This document shows positions 42,856 through 52,028 of a stretch of DNA of 64,000 nt, in pieces. A model generated the notes under the pieces. It did not search any database, was not told the origin of the DNA, and saw only the letters and a program-made list of their open reading frames with translations. The number at the start of each line of letters is the position of its first letter. Position 1 is the first letter of the stretch. Both the position numbers and the translations under genes were made by a program. Source of the DNA: Kitasatospora sp. GP82 (GTDB lineage: Bacteria > Actinomycetota > Actinomycetes > Streptomycetales > Streptomycetaceae); assembly GCF_029892105.1 (NCBI RefSeq), contig NZ_JARZAJ010000033.1, positions 1 through 64,000 on the forward strand, in the 5' to 3' direction.

Positions 42856-43397
42856 CCCGGCATCAGCAGCGGCAGCGGCGCACCCATCACCGCGTACGGG
42901 CGGACGGTGCTCGGGAAGACCACCTGACGCGCCAAGTCCCGGTAGCCGAGCGAGCGGTAGAGCCGCCGGGCCGGGGTCTCCGCGTCGATCGCGGAGAGGA
43001 TGCTGCGTGGCAGCCCGGAGCACTCGCAGAGGGACCGGATCAGCGAGCTGCCGACGCCCCGGCCCTGGAACTCCGGCAGGACGTGCAGCTCGGTGACGGC
43101 GAAGACGCCGTCCAGCCAGTCGCCGTGCCCCCGCGCGGCCAGATAGGGCTCGATCACCGTGCTCCACCAGTGGTCGCGCCGGTTGGGCATCCCGTACCCG
43201 AAGCCGACCAGCCGGCCCTCGCTGAACGCGCCCAGGGCGAGCACCCCGGGCTGCTGGGCGTGCCTGGTGACGATCTGCAGCCGGACCGCCACCTCCTCGG
43301 GCCGCAGCCCGAAGGCGACCGCCTGCACAGCCAGCGCGCTCGGCGCCCAGGCCGCCAGGTCGATGGCCTCGATCGTCACCTCGGTCAGCTGCTCCAT
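42828..43397 (-). CDS. GNAT-family N-acetyltransferase
   Basis: 189 residues. The acetyl-CoA motif is in LHVLPEFQGRGVGSSLIRSL (about 112-131), with the typical ARRLYRSLGYRDL helix-strand later. ATG 43397 begins MEQLTEVTIEAIDL; the ribosome binding site is weak, and a longer reading frame upstream looks like a shadow of the neighbouring gene. It overlaps the APH-like gene tail-to-tail by 28 bp, so paired transcripts would be antisense over that stretch. Confidence 0.8.
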   Translation of the reverse strand: MEQLTEVTIEAIDLAAWAPSALAVQAVAFGLRPEEVAVRLQIVTRHAQQPGVLALGAFSEGRLVGFGYGMPNRRDHWWSTVIEPYLAARGHGDWLDGVFAVTELHVLPEFQGRGVGSSLIRSLCECSGLPRSILSAIDAETPARRLYRSLGYRDLARQVVFPSTVRPYAVMGAPLPLLMPGQSQDANSR

Positions 43398-43438
43398 GAC
43401 CGGGACGTTACTACTCCGAACGGTAAACGGCGGCCTGC

Positions 43439-44338
43439 TCAGAACAGGACGCTCATGAAGGCCCCGACCTCGCGGAAGCCGACCCGGTGGTAGGCCGCGC
43501 GGGCCCTGACGTTGAAGTCGTTGACGTACAGCGACACCACGGGCGCGACCTCGCGCAACGCGAAGTCCAGCACGGCGGCCATGCCCGACTCGGAGAGCCG
43601 CCGCCCCCGGTGCTCGGGTGCCACCCAGACCCCCTGGATCTGACAGGCACCGGTCGCCACCGCACCGACCTCGGCCTTGAAGACCACCCCGCCGTCCTCG
43701 GAGAAACGGGCGAACGAGCGCCCCGAGGAGACGAGTTCGGCGACCCTGGCCTGGTAGAGCAGACCACCGTCGCCGGCCAGCGGGGAGATGCCGACCTCTT
43801 CGGTGAACATCGCCACGCAGGCCGGCATCAGGGCGTCGATCTCGTTCTTCCTGACCCGGCGGACCAGCGGGTCGGGTGCCACCTCGGTGGCGGACTCGGT
43901 GGTGGCGAGCAGCGGCTGGTGGGCACGGATCTCGCGGGGCGGTCCCCAGCTGCGCTCCAGCAGGGCCCAGAGGGCGGCGGTGGGTTCGGCCGGGCCGACG
44001 ATCGAGGAGCAGCGGCGGCCCTGGCGGCGGGCCCGCTCGGCGAAGGCGCGGACGGCCTCGGGCCCTGCGTTGACCAGGACGAGATTGGCCCCGGCATAGC
44101 AGAGCGACTCCAGTCGGCCGTCCTGGTCGTGCCAGCCCCACATCTCGCCGCCGAGCCGCCACGGGTCGAGCCCGACGGCCTCGACCCGGGTGGCGACGAA
44201 GGCATTGGCCACCGGGTCGCGGTGCAGGATCTCCAGGGCGTCGTCGAGATCCGGGGTGTCCAGGATCCGGGTGGCGGCAAGGGCGCGGGCGACCTGGAAG
44301 GGCCCGGGAAGCATCACACCACGATCGAGCACAGTCAC
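43439..44338 (-). CDS. GNAT acetyltransferase with N-terminal DUF4081 domain
   Basis: 299 residues. The N-terminal domain (about 20-140, LDDALEILHRDPVANAFVATRVEAVG, with the MWGWHDQDGRLESLCYAGANL segment) is DUF4081. The C-terminal GNAT domain contains IQGVWVAPEHRGRRLSESGM and the VSLYVNDFNVRARAAYHRVG helix. This two-domain acetyltransferase is widespread in actinobacteria; its substrate is unknown. The start at GTG 44338 is uncertain; a second GTG two codons later or an ATG eleven codons in are also possible. It ends 41 bp upstream of the next GNAT gene and may be co-transcribed with it. Confidence 0.82.
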   Translation of the reverse strand: MTVLDRGVMLPGPFQVARALAATRILDTPDLDDALEILHRDPVANAFVATRVEAVGLDPWRLGGEMWGWHDQDGRLESLCYAGANLVLVNAGPEAVRAFAERARRQGRRCSSIVGPAEPTAALWALLERSWGPPREIRAHQPLLATTESATEVAPDPLVRRVRKNEIDALMPACVAMFTEEVGISPLAGDGGLLYQARVAELVSSGRSFARFSEDGGVVFKAEVGAVATGACQIQGVWVAPEHRGRRLSESGMAAVLDFALREVAPVVSLYVNDFNVRARAAYHRVGFREVGAFMSVLF

Positions 44339-44450
44339 CTCACCAATCGAACACGCTGGTCGCTCGCCTCCGGCTGCCTGGTCCGTTCGACGCAGTGCTC
44401 GTTCGGGACAGGACGGGGGCACCCTACTCCGCGGGTTCCGAGGAGCAGGC

Positions 44451-44482
44451 CGCGGGGCCGTCCGTAGGCGGACGACCCCGCG
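44451..44482 (-). terminator. ispG terminator
   Basis: 14-bp arms 44451-44464 (CGCGGGGCCGTCCG) and 44469-44482 with one position that pairs as U-G only in the minus-strand RNA, loop CCTA. It lies 15 bp past the ispG stop. Confidence 0.8.
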
Positions 44483-44496
44483 TCAGCCGGGAGAGG

Positions 44497-45657
<1,161 letters not shown>

Positions 45658-45796
45658 GTGCGCAGGGTTCCCAAGATTGTGTGTGTGGACCGACCGGTGG
45701 CTCTGGCCGGGCCGGGCGCGCTCGATGAACGCGCGCCCGGCGACCAACGGTACGCCACGGCTCCTGTGCCGGGCACATTCGGCCGGTCAGGCCGGA

Positions 45797-47101
45797 CTAG
45801 TTGAGCTTGACGGGGTTGACGAGGTCGGCCACCGCCACCAGCGCCGTGAAGCAGATGAAGATACCCGCGACCACATAGGCGATCGGCATCAGCTTGGCCA
45901 CGTCGAACGGGCCCGGGTCGGGGCGGCGGAAGAGGTTGGCGGTCTTGCGGCGCAGCGACTCCCAGAGCGCTCCGGCGATGTGGCCGCCGTCCAGCGGAAG
46001 CAGCGGCAGCATGTTGAACAGGAAGAGCGAGAGGTTGATCCCGGCGAGCAGCTGGACCATGAAGGCGAGCTGCTGGGTGGCCGGGAGGTCCATCGCGAAG
46101 ACGTCCCCGCCGAGCCTGGCGGCACCGACCATGCCCATCGGCGAGTCCGTCGGGCGCGGGTCGTTGCCGACGATGGCGTGCCACAGACCGGGGATCTTGC
46201 CGGGCAGCGCGACCAGTGAGGAGATGCCGTGCCTGGCCATCTGGACCATCTGGTCGAAGCTCTCACCCAGGCTCATCTGGACCACGCCGGTGGCGGGTGA
46301 GAAGCCGAGGAAACCGGCCTGCACGGGGGCGCCCTCGGCGGGGCGTCCGTCCTTGTCCACAGGGTTGACGGTGTTGCTGGTGATGCTCGCGGTGAGCGGC
46401 ACCTGCTGGCCCTTGCGCTCGACCAGGATGCTCACCGTCTCGCCGGGGACCTTGCGGATGTCGGCCTGGAGCTGCTTGTAGCTGCCGATCCGGTCGCCGT
46501 TGAAGGACAGGACGGTGTCGCCCGGCTTCAGCCCGGCCAGGTTGGCGGGGGACTTCGGAGCGCTGGCGGGGCAGCTGTCGGTCTTGGAGCCGGCCGGGAC
46601 GACGCACTCGCTGACGGTGCCGACGGTGGGCACCGCCGTCTGCACGCCGATGCCCATGAACCAGCCGAGGTAGAGCACGACCGAGAGGATCAGGTTCATG
46701 AACGGGCCGGCGAACATCACGATGACCCGCTGCCAGGGCTTGCGGGTGTAGAACAGCCGCTTCTCGTCGCCGGGCTGGAGTTCCTCGTAGGAGGCCTCGC
46801 GGGCGTCCTCGATCATCGAGCGCCAGGGCGAGCTGCTGCGTTGCGTTATCCGCCCGTCCGCGCCCGGCGGGAACATCCCGATCATGCGGATGTACCCGCC
46901 GAGCGGGATCGCCTTGATGCCGTACTCCGTGTCGCCCTTGCGGCGGGACCAGACGGTCTTCCCGAAGCCGACCATGTACTGCGGCACCCGGATGCCGAAG
47001 AGCTTGGCCGTGGAGAGGTGGCCCAGCTCGTGCCAGGCGATCGAGAAGAGCAGCCCGACCAGAAAGAGGAGGATGCCCAGCACCCACATCGCCGTTGTCA
47101 C
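45797..47101 (-). CDS. RseP-type site-2 (M50) intramembrane protease
   Basis: 434 residues. The zinc motif HELGH (24-28) is in the first transmembrane segment and the second ligand in LLPLDGGHIAGAL near 378-390. A PDZ domain (about 175-250, NLAGLKPGDTVLSFNGDRI) lies between helices. Such proteases cleave membrane-bound anti-sigma factors or signal-peptide remnants. GTG 47101 follows GGAGGA. It sits between dxr and ispG as in most actinobacteria. Confidence 0.92.
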   Translation of the reverse strand: MTTAMWVLGILLFLVGLLFSIAWHELGHLSTAKLFGIRVPQYMVGFGKTVWSRRKGDTEYGIKAIPLGGYIRMIGMFPPGADGRITQRSSSPWRSMIEDAREASYEELQPGDEKRLFYTRKPWQRVIVMFAGPFMNLILSVVLYLGWFMGIGVQTAVPTVGTVSECVVPAGSKTDSCPASAPKSPANLAGLKPGDTVLSFNGDRIGSYKQLQADIRKVPGETVSILVERKGQQVPLTASITSNTVNPVDKDGRPAEGAPVQAGFLGFSPATGVVQMSLGESFDQMVQMARHGISSLVALPGKIPGLWHAIVGNDPRPTDSPMGMVGAARLGGDVFAMDLPATQQLAFMVQLLAGINLSLFLFNMLPLLPLDGGHIAGALWESLRRKTANLFRRPDPGPFDVAKLMPIAYVVAGIFICFTALVAVADLVNPVKLN

Positions 47102-47144
47102 TGCTCGTCCTCCGTCATGCCGCTCCGCTCGCCGTACGTCGTGT

Positions 47145-48398
47145 TCAGCCTGCCGCCAGCTCGGTGGCCCGGGCGCGAGCCCAGTCCTCCGCGTGGAGGA
47201 CGTCCTCGACCGTGAGGGAAGTTCCCGCGGCCGCCCGCCCACCGTGGTGGGAGCCGTGCTCGGCAACCACCTTGGCCACAGTGTCCACGATCTGGGTGAA
47301 AGCGAGGCGGCCGTTCAGAAATGCCTCGACGCACTCCTCGTTGGCGGCGTTGAAGACGGCCGGAGCCGTCCCGCCGAGCGTACCCACCTCGCGGGCGAGC
47401 TCCACCGCCGGGAAGGCCTCGTTGTCGAGCGGGAAGAACTCCCAGCTCGCGGCCTTGGTCCAGTCGCACCCGGGGGCTGCGTCCGGGACGCGCGCGGGCC
47501 AGCCGAGGCCGAGCGCGATCGGCATCCGCATGTCCGGCGGGCTGGCCTGGGCGAGCGTTGAGCCGTCCGTGAACTCCACCATCGAGTGGACGATCGACTG
47601 CGGATGGACCACAACCTCGATCCGCTCGAACGGGACGTCGTACAGCAGATGGGCCTCGATCACCTCCAGGCCCTTGTTGACCAGGGTGGCCGAGTTGATG
47701 GTGATCACCGGGCCCATCGCCCAGGTCGGGTGGGCCAGCGCGTCCTCGGGGGTGACGGCGGCCAACTGCTCGCGGGTACGGCCCCGGAACGGGCCGCCGC
47801 TCGCGGTGACCACCAGCTTGCGGACCTCGGCCCGGCTGCCACCGGCCAGCGCCTGGAAGATCGCGGTGTGCTCGGAGTCCACCGGGACGATCTGCCCGGG
47901 CTTGGCCAGCGCCTTCACCAGCGGGCCGCCGACGATCAGCGACTCCTTGTTGGCCAGCACCAGCACCCGCCCGGCCCGCAGCGCGGCCAGGGTGGGGCGC
48001 AGCCCGATGGATCCGGTGATCCCGTTCAGCACCGAGTGGCACTCGACGGCGGCGACCTCGGTGGCCGCGTCGGGACCGGCCAGGATCTGCGGCAGCGGGC
48101 GGCCCGCGGCCTTGGCCCCGAGCGCCTCGCGCAGGGCCTCGACGGCGTCCTCACGGGCGATCGCCACCGTGTGCACACCGAGCCGGAGCGCCTGCTCGGC
48201 GAGCAGCTCCACCCGTCCCCCGGCCGCCGAGAGGGCTACCACCTTGAAGCGGTCGGGGTTGCGCAGCACCACGTCGATGGCCTGGGTGCCGATCGAGCCG
48301 GTGGAACCGAGGATCACCAGCTCCCGGGGGCCGGAGGGATCCTTCACCACGGGAGTGAAGTGCAGCTGCGGGTGGGCGAGCGAGTTCATGCGCTCCAT
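47145..48398 (-). CDS. dxr: 1-deoxy-D-xylulose 5-phosphate reductoisomerase
   Basis: 417 residues. The committed MEP-pathway enzyme, using NADPH. The nucleotide motif GSTGSIGTQ is at 31-39; ALANKESLIVGG-type and the SATLVNKGLEVIEAHLL segments and the HPQSIVHSMVEF metal/substrate region are conserved. ATG 48398 has GAGAGG 6 bases upstream; ATG 48389 is a close alternative. A 43-bp gap separates it from the site-2 protease. Confidence 0.95.
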   Translation of the reverse strand: MERMNSLAHPQLHFTPVVKDPSGPRELVILGSTGSIGTQAIDVVLRNPDRFKVVALSAAGGRVELLAEQALRLGVHTVAIAREDAVEALREALGAKAAGRPLPQILAGPDAATEVAAVECHSVLNGITGSIGLRPTLAALRAGRVLVLANKESLIVGGPLVKALAKPGQIVPVDSEHTAIFQALAGGSRAEVRKLVVTASGGPFRGRTREQLAAVTPEDALAHPTWAMGPVITINSATLVNKGLEVIEAHLLYDVPFERIEVVVHPQSIVHSMVEFTDGSTLAQASPPDMRMPIALGLGWPARVPDAAPGCDWTKAASWEFFPLDNEAFPAVELAREVGTLGGTAPAVFNAANEECVEAFLNGRLAFTQIVDTVAKVVAEHGSHHGGRAAAGTSLTVEDVLHAEDWARARATELAAG

Positions 48399-48590
48399 TG
48401 TGGCCTCTCGGCCACCGTGCTCACCTCCACACCCCGCACCCACCCGTCCCACGGCCCCCGCCGGGCCGCTCGGCCGCCGGTGGGACGCCGGTGGGACTCG
48501 GCGGAACTCCGTGGCCGGCCCCCGGAAGAACCCCGGCCGTGTGCCTCCGAGGCCGTGTTCCCGGCAACGCTGCCGCACCGGCAGCGCGCC

Positions 48591-48627
48591 GACGGCCCGC
48601 CACCACGGAACGTGGTGACGGGCCGTC
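48591..48627 (-). terminator. Aldehyde dehydrogenase terminator
   Basis: 17-bp arms 48591-48607 and 48611-48627 (GACGGCCCGCCACCACG side) with a 3-nt loop. The single mismatch becomes a U-G pair only in the minus-strand RNA, which fixes the direction. It lies 10 bp past the stop. Confidence 0.85.
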
Positions 48628-48637
48628 AGGGTCTGGC

Positions 48638-50080
48638 TCAGAGGTCGAGGCCGGTGAGGACCATGACCTTCTCGTAGGTGAAGTCGCCCATCGCGTACTT
48701 GACGCCCTCGCGGCCGACGCCGGAGTCCTTCACACCGCCGTACGGCATCTGGTCGGCGCGGAAGGACGGGGCGTCGCCGATGATCACGCCGCCGACCTCC
48801 AGCTCCCGCTGCGCACGGAAGGCGGTCTGCAGGTCGTGGGTGAAGACACCCGCCTGCAGGCCGAAGGCGGAGTCGTTGACGGCGGCGAAGGCCTCGTCGG
48901 TGGAGTCGACCTTGTGCAGCGAGAGCACCGGGCCGAAGACCTCGGCACGGGCCAGGATCGCATCGGCCGGCAGCTCGGCCAGCACGGTCGGGGCGTAGGT
49001 CGCACCCTCACGGGTACCGCCGGTGAGCACCTTGGCGCCCTTGGCGACGGCATCCTCGACCCAGGACTCGACGCGCTTGGCGGCGTTCTCGTCCACCAGC
49101 GGGCCGACGTCCACCGCGTCGTCCTTCGGGTCACCGGTGACCTGGGCCTGGACCTTGGCGACGACCTTCTCCACCAGCGCGTCGTAGACCGAGGCGTCGG
49201 CGATCACGCGCTGCACCGAGATGCAGGACTGGCCGCCCTGGTAGTTGGAGAACATCGCGATCCGGGTGGCGGCCCAGTCGAGGTCGGCCTCGGAGGACCA
49301 GTCGGCGAGCACCACGGCGGCGGCGTTGCCGCCGAGCTCCAGGGTGACGTGCTTGCGCGGCACCGAGTCCATGATCTGGTAGCCGACCTTGTCGGAACCG
49401 GTGAAGGAGATGACCGGCAGACGCTCGTCCTGGACCAGGGCCGGCATCTTCTCGTTCGCCACCGGCAGCACGCTCCAGGAGCCCGCCGGCAGATCGGTCT
49501 CGGCCAGGATCTCGCCCAGGACCAGGGCGGAGAGCGGAGTGGCCGGGGCCGGCTTGAGGATGATCGGGGCGCCGACGGCGATCGCCGGGGCGACCTTGTG
49601 GGCGACCAGGTTCAGCGGGAAGTTGAACGGGGCGATCCCGAGCACCGCACCACGCGGGAAGCGGCGGATCAGCGCGAAGCGGCCCACGCCGCCCGGGTCG
49701 GTGTCCAGGCGCATGGTCTCGCCGTTGGTCCGGCGGGCCTCCTCGGCGGCCCAGCGGAACACCGAGACGGCACGGCCGACCTCACCACGGGCCCACTTGA
49801 TCGGCTTGCCGTTCTCGGCGGTGATCAGCTGGGCGATCTCCTCGGTGCGCTCCGTCAGGCGCTTGGACACGTGGTCCAGCGCGGCGGCACGCACATGCGC
49901 CGGGGTCGCGGCGAAGACCGGTACGGCGGCAGCGGCGGCGGCCACGGCCTCCTCGACCTGCGCGTCGGTGGGGACGCTGACCTTGCCGACCAGGCTTCCG
50001 TCGAACGAATGCCGAACCTCGAAGTCCCCGTCGCCGGTCGCCCGGCGGCCGGCCAGCCAGAACTCATGGGTGGTGGTCAC
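48638..50080 (-). CDS. NAD(P)-dependent aldehyde dehydrogenase
   Basis: 480 residues. Catalytic Glu248 (TLELGGN) and Cys286 (GQSCISVQR) are present, with FTGSDKVG and the PFNFPLN motif. The neighbourhood (PucR regulator and gabT) suggests oxidation of succinate semialdehyde or a related amine-derived aldehyde, but the sequence alone does not fix the substrate, so I give no symbol. GTG 50080 gives MTTTHEFWLAG; GAGGAGAGG lies rather far (about 13 bases) upstream. Downstream of the regulator gene on the same strand, 183 bp apart. Confidence 0.88.
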   Translation of the reverse strand: MTTTHEFWLAGRRATGDGDFEVRHSFDGSLVGKVSVPTDAQVEEAVAAAAAAVPVFAATPAHVRAAALDHVSKRLTERTEEIAQLITAENGKPIKWARGEVGRAVSVFRWAAEEARRTNGETMRLDTDPGGVGRFALIRRFPRGAVLGIAPFNFPLNLVAHKVAPAIAVGAPIILKPAPATPLSALVLGEILAETDLPAGSWSVLPVANEKMPALVQDERLPVISFTGSDKVGYQIMDSVPRKHVTLELGGNAAAVVLADWSSEADLDWAATRIAMFSNYQGGQSCISVQRVIADASVYDALVEKVVAKVQAQVTGDPKDDAVDVGPLVDENAAKRVESWVEDAVAKGAKVLTGGTREGATYAPTVLAELPADAILARAEVFGPVLSLHKVDSTDEAFAAVNDSAFGLQAGVFTHDLQTAFRAQRELEVGGVIIGDAPSFRADQMPYGGVKDSGVGREGVKYAMGDFTYEKVMVLTGLDL

Positions 50081-50263
50081 AGTCGTACCGGCCCTCTCCT
50101 CGTCAACCTCTGAACCCCACGGCCATGGAGCCAGAAACCCAACGGTAGGGGGACCGAAGCGCAAACCTGATTAGACACAGCGTCCTGGTCGGCCCGCATG
50201 CCAGTACACCGTGGAGACTTTTTAGGGGCTGTTGATCAAGCAGGGCCCCGCACCCTGGCGCGC

Positions 50264-51829
50264 CTACTCCTCGCCGGCCCGCAGGGCCAGCCAGAGCTCC
50301 ATGCGGACGTCGGTGTCGTCCAGCGAGCGGCCGAGCAGTTCCTCGACCCGGCGCATCCGGTACCGCAGGGTGTGCCGGTGCACACCGAGGTCGGCGGCCG
50401 CCGCATCCCACTGGCCGTGCCGGGAGAGCCAGGCCCGCAGCGAGGCGACCAGATCACCCCGCGCCGTACGGTCGTGGTCGCGCAGCGGACGGAGCAGACC
50501 CTCCGCGAACGCCGTCACCGCCTCCTCGCCCAGCAGCGGCAGCAGCGAGCCCGCGCCGACCTCCTCGTGGTCCACCGCGCGGCGGCCGCCGCGCAGCGCC
50601 ACCGCCAGTGCCCGCTCCGCCTGGGCGAAGGCCACCCCGGCCTCCTCCAGCGTGGTCGGCGCCGAGACGCCCAGTGCCAGGCCCTCGTGCTCCTCCACCG
50701 CGCCCAGGCAGGCCCGGTGGGCCGCTCCGTTGTCCAGCGCCAGCACCGTCAGCCTGGGCCCGTGCGGCCCGTCGTCCCGGGAGACCAGCAGTCGCTCGCC
50801 GACCCGGCCACCGGCCTGCTCGGCCCGGTCGCCCAGCTCGCCCAGCGCCTCGGCGGCCTCCGCGCCCGCCGCGGCACCGGCCACCAGCACCCTGGCGGTG
50901 CCCTCCGGCAGACCGCCGAACAGCCCTGCCGCGACCTGCCGTGCCGTGCCGACCTCGCCGGCCAGCACCATGCCCAGCAGCGCCGCGCCCATCCGCTCCT
51001 CCGCCTGCCGCAGCTCGCGCGAGCGCTCCAGGGTCAGGGTGAGCAGGGCGACGGCGGCGTTCAGTACGTACCGCTCGGTCGGGGTGATCCGATCCTCGGT
51101 GCCGACCGCCAGAAAGCCTCGGGCCCGCCGGTCGGCACCCAGCGACTGGACCACCACGTAGTCCTCGTCGGCGGTGTCGATCCCGGGGGAACGGCCCTGC
51201 AGCGCGGCACTCGACGGGGCCGGTCTACGGCGCAGCCGGTCCACCTCCGCCGCCAGCCGGCCGGCCCGGCGGGCCGCCCAGTCCGGGGCCACGGCGGAGA
51301 GCGCGCCCGAACCGTCGTACAGCGCCGCCCAGCCGCCCAGCCGGGCCGCCAGCCTGCGCACCACGGCGGTGGTGCCGTCCTTGCCCAGCGCGGCCCGGGT
51401 GAGCTCCTCCTGGGCCTCGAAGCTGGTCGTCACCGCCTCGTACTGCTCCGCGGCCAGTGCGGCCGAGACCGTCTTGCTGATCGCGATGAACGGCGTCGCC
51501 TCGGGGACGCGCAGCAGCGGCAGACCGCGCTGCGCCGCCGCGTCCACCAGCGCCTGCGGCACCTCGGTGTGCGAGAGACCCACTCCCAGGCCCAGACCCA
51601 CCACGCCCGCGTCGGCCAACCGGTGCACGTACGCCTGCAGTTTCGAGGCGGCCTTGCCGAGCTTGATGCCGGTGGTGAGCAGTAGTTCGCCGCCTTCGAG
51701 GAACGGCGTCGGGTCGTCCAGCTCGCTGGTGTGGACCCAGCGGACGGGCCGTTCCAGGTGGTCCGCGCCGGCCAGGACCGTCAGGTGGAGCGAGGTGCTG
51801 CGGACGACGGAGGCGAGTGTGGGGGGCAT
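50264..51829 (-). CDS. PucR-family transcriptional regulator
   Basis: 521 residues. The N-terminal PucR sensor domain (about 1-125, TLASVVRSTSLHLTVLAGADHLERPVRWVHTSEL) is followed by a GGDEF-like middle region and a C-terminal helix-turn-helix (about 460-515, WDAAAADLGVHRHTLRYRM). Relatives control purine, GABA or amine catabolism. ATG 51829 follows AAGG. It lies directly upstream of the aldehyde dehydrogenase and in the gabT neighbourhood, and is a likely activator of both. No specific ligand can be read. Confidence 0.88.
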   Translation of the reverse strand: MPPTLASVVRSTSLHLTVLAGADHLERPVRWVHTSELDDPTPFLEGGELLLTTGIKLGKAASKLQAYVHRLADAGVVGLGLGVGLSHTEVPQALVDAAAQRGLPLLRVPEATPFIAISKTVSAALAAEQYEAVTTSFEAQEELTRAALGKDGTTAVVRRLAARLGGWAALYDGSGALSAVAPDWAARRAGRLAAEVDRLRRRPAPSSAALQGRSPGIDTADEDYVVVQSLGADRRARGFLAVGTEDRITPTERYVLNAAVALLTLTLERSRELRQAEERMGAALLGMVLAGEVGTARQVAAGLFGGLPEGTARVLVAGAAAGAEAAEALGELGDRAEQAGGRVGERLLVSRDDGPHGPRLTVLALDNGAAHRACLGAVEEHEGLALGVSAPTTLEEAGVAFAQAERALAVALRGGRRAVDHEEVGAGSLLPLLGEEAVTAFAEGLLRPLRDHDRTARGDLVASLRAWLSRHGQWDAAAADLGVHRHTLRYRMRRVEELLGRSLDDTDVRMELWLALRAGEE

Positions 51830-52028
51830 GCCAACCTTCGGTGGTTTCGACCTGGTCGCGCCGTTGCGATCGGGCGAGGGGAATCTGCCTCCATTATGTA
51901 CGGCTAGGACAAGCCACAAGGCCGAATCCACCGCAGCGGAGTCAGCCGGGCATCCCACCCCCACCCGGCCGGCGCACCGCCCGAACCCGTCGGACCGTCA
52001 GTTCCCTTGCGCCCCCTCACGCTCGGCT

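Noticed and set aside
42828..44162. A 444-residue GNAT fusion on the minus strand
   Set aside because: Only its last 189 residues are GNAT. The rest is out of frame with the real DUF4081 acetyltransferase gene at 43439-44338 and is a shadow.
50222..50240. Possible insertion-sequence end (AGGGGCTGTTGATCA)
   Set aside because: Only one such end is visible and no matching inverted copy or transposase lies nearby.
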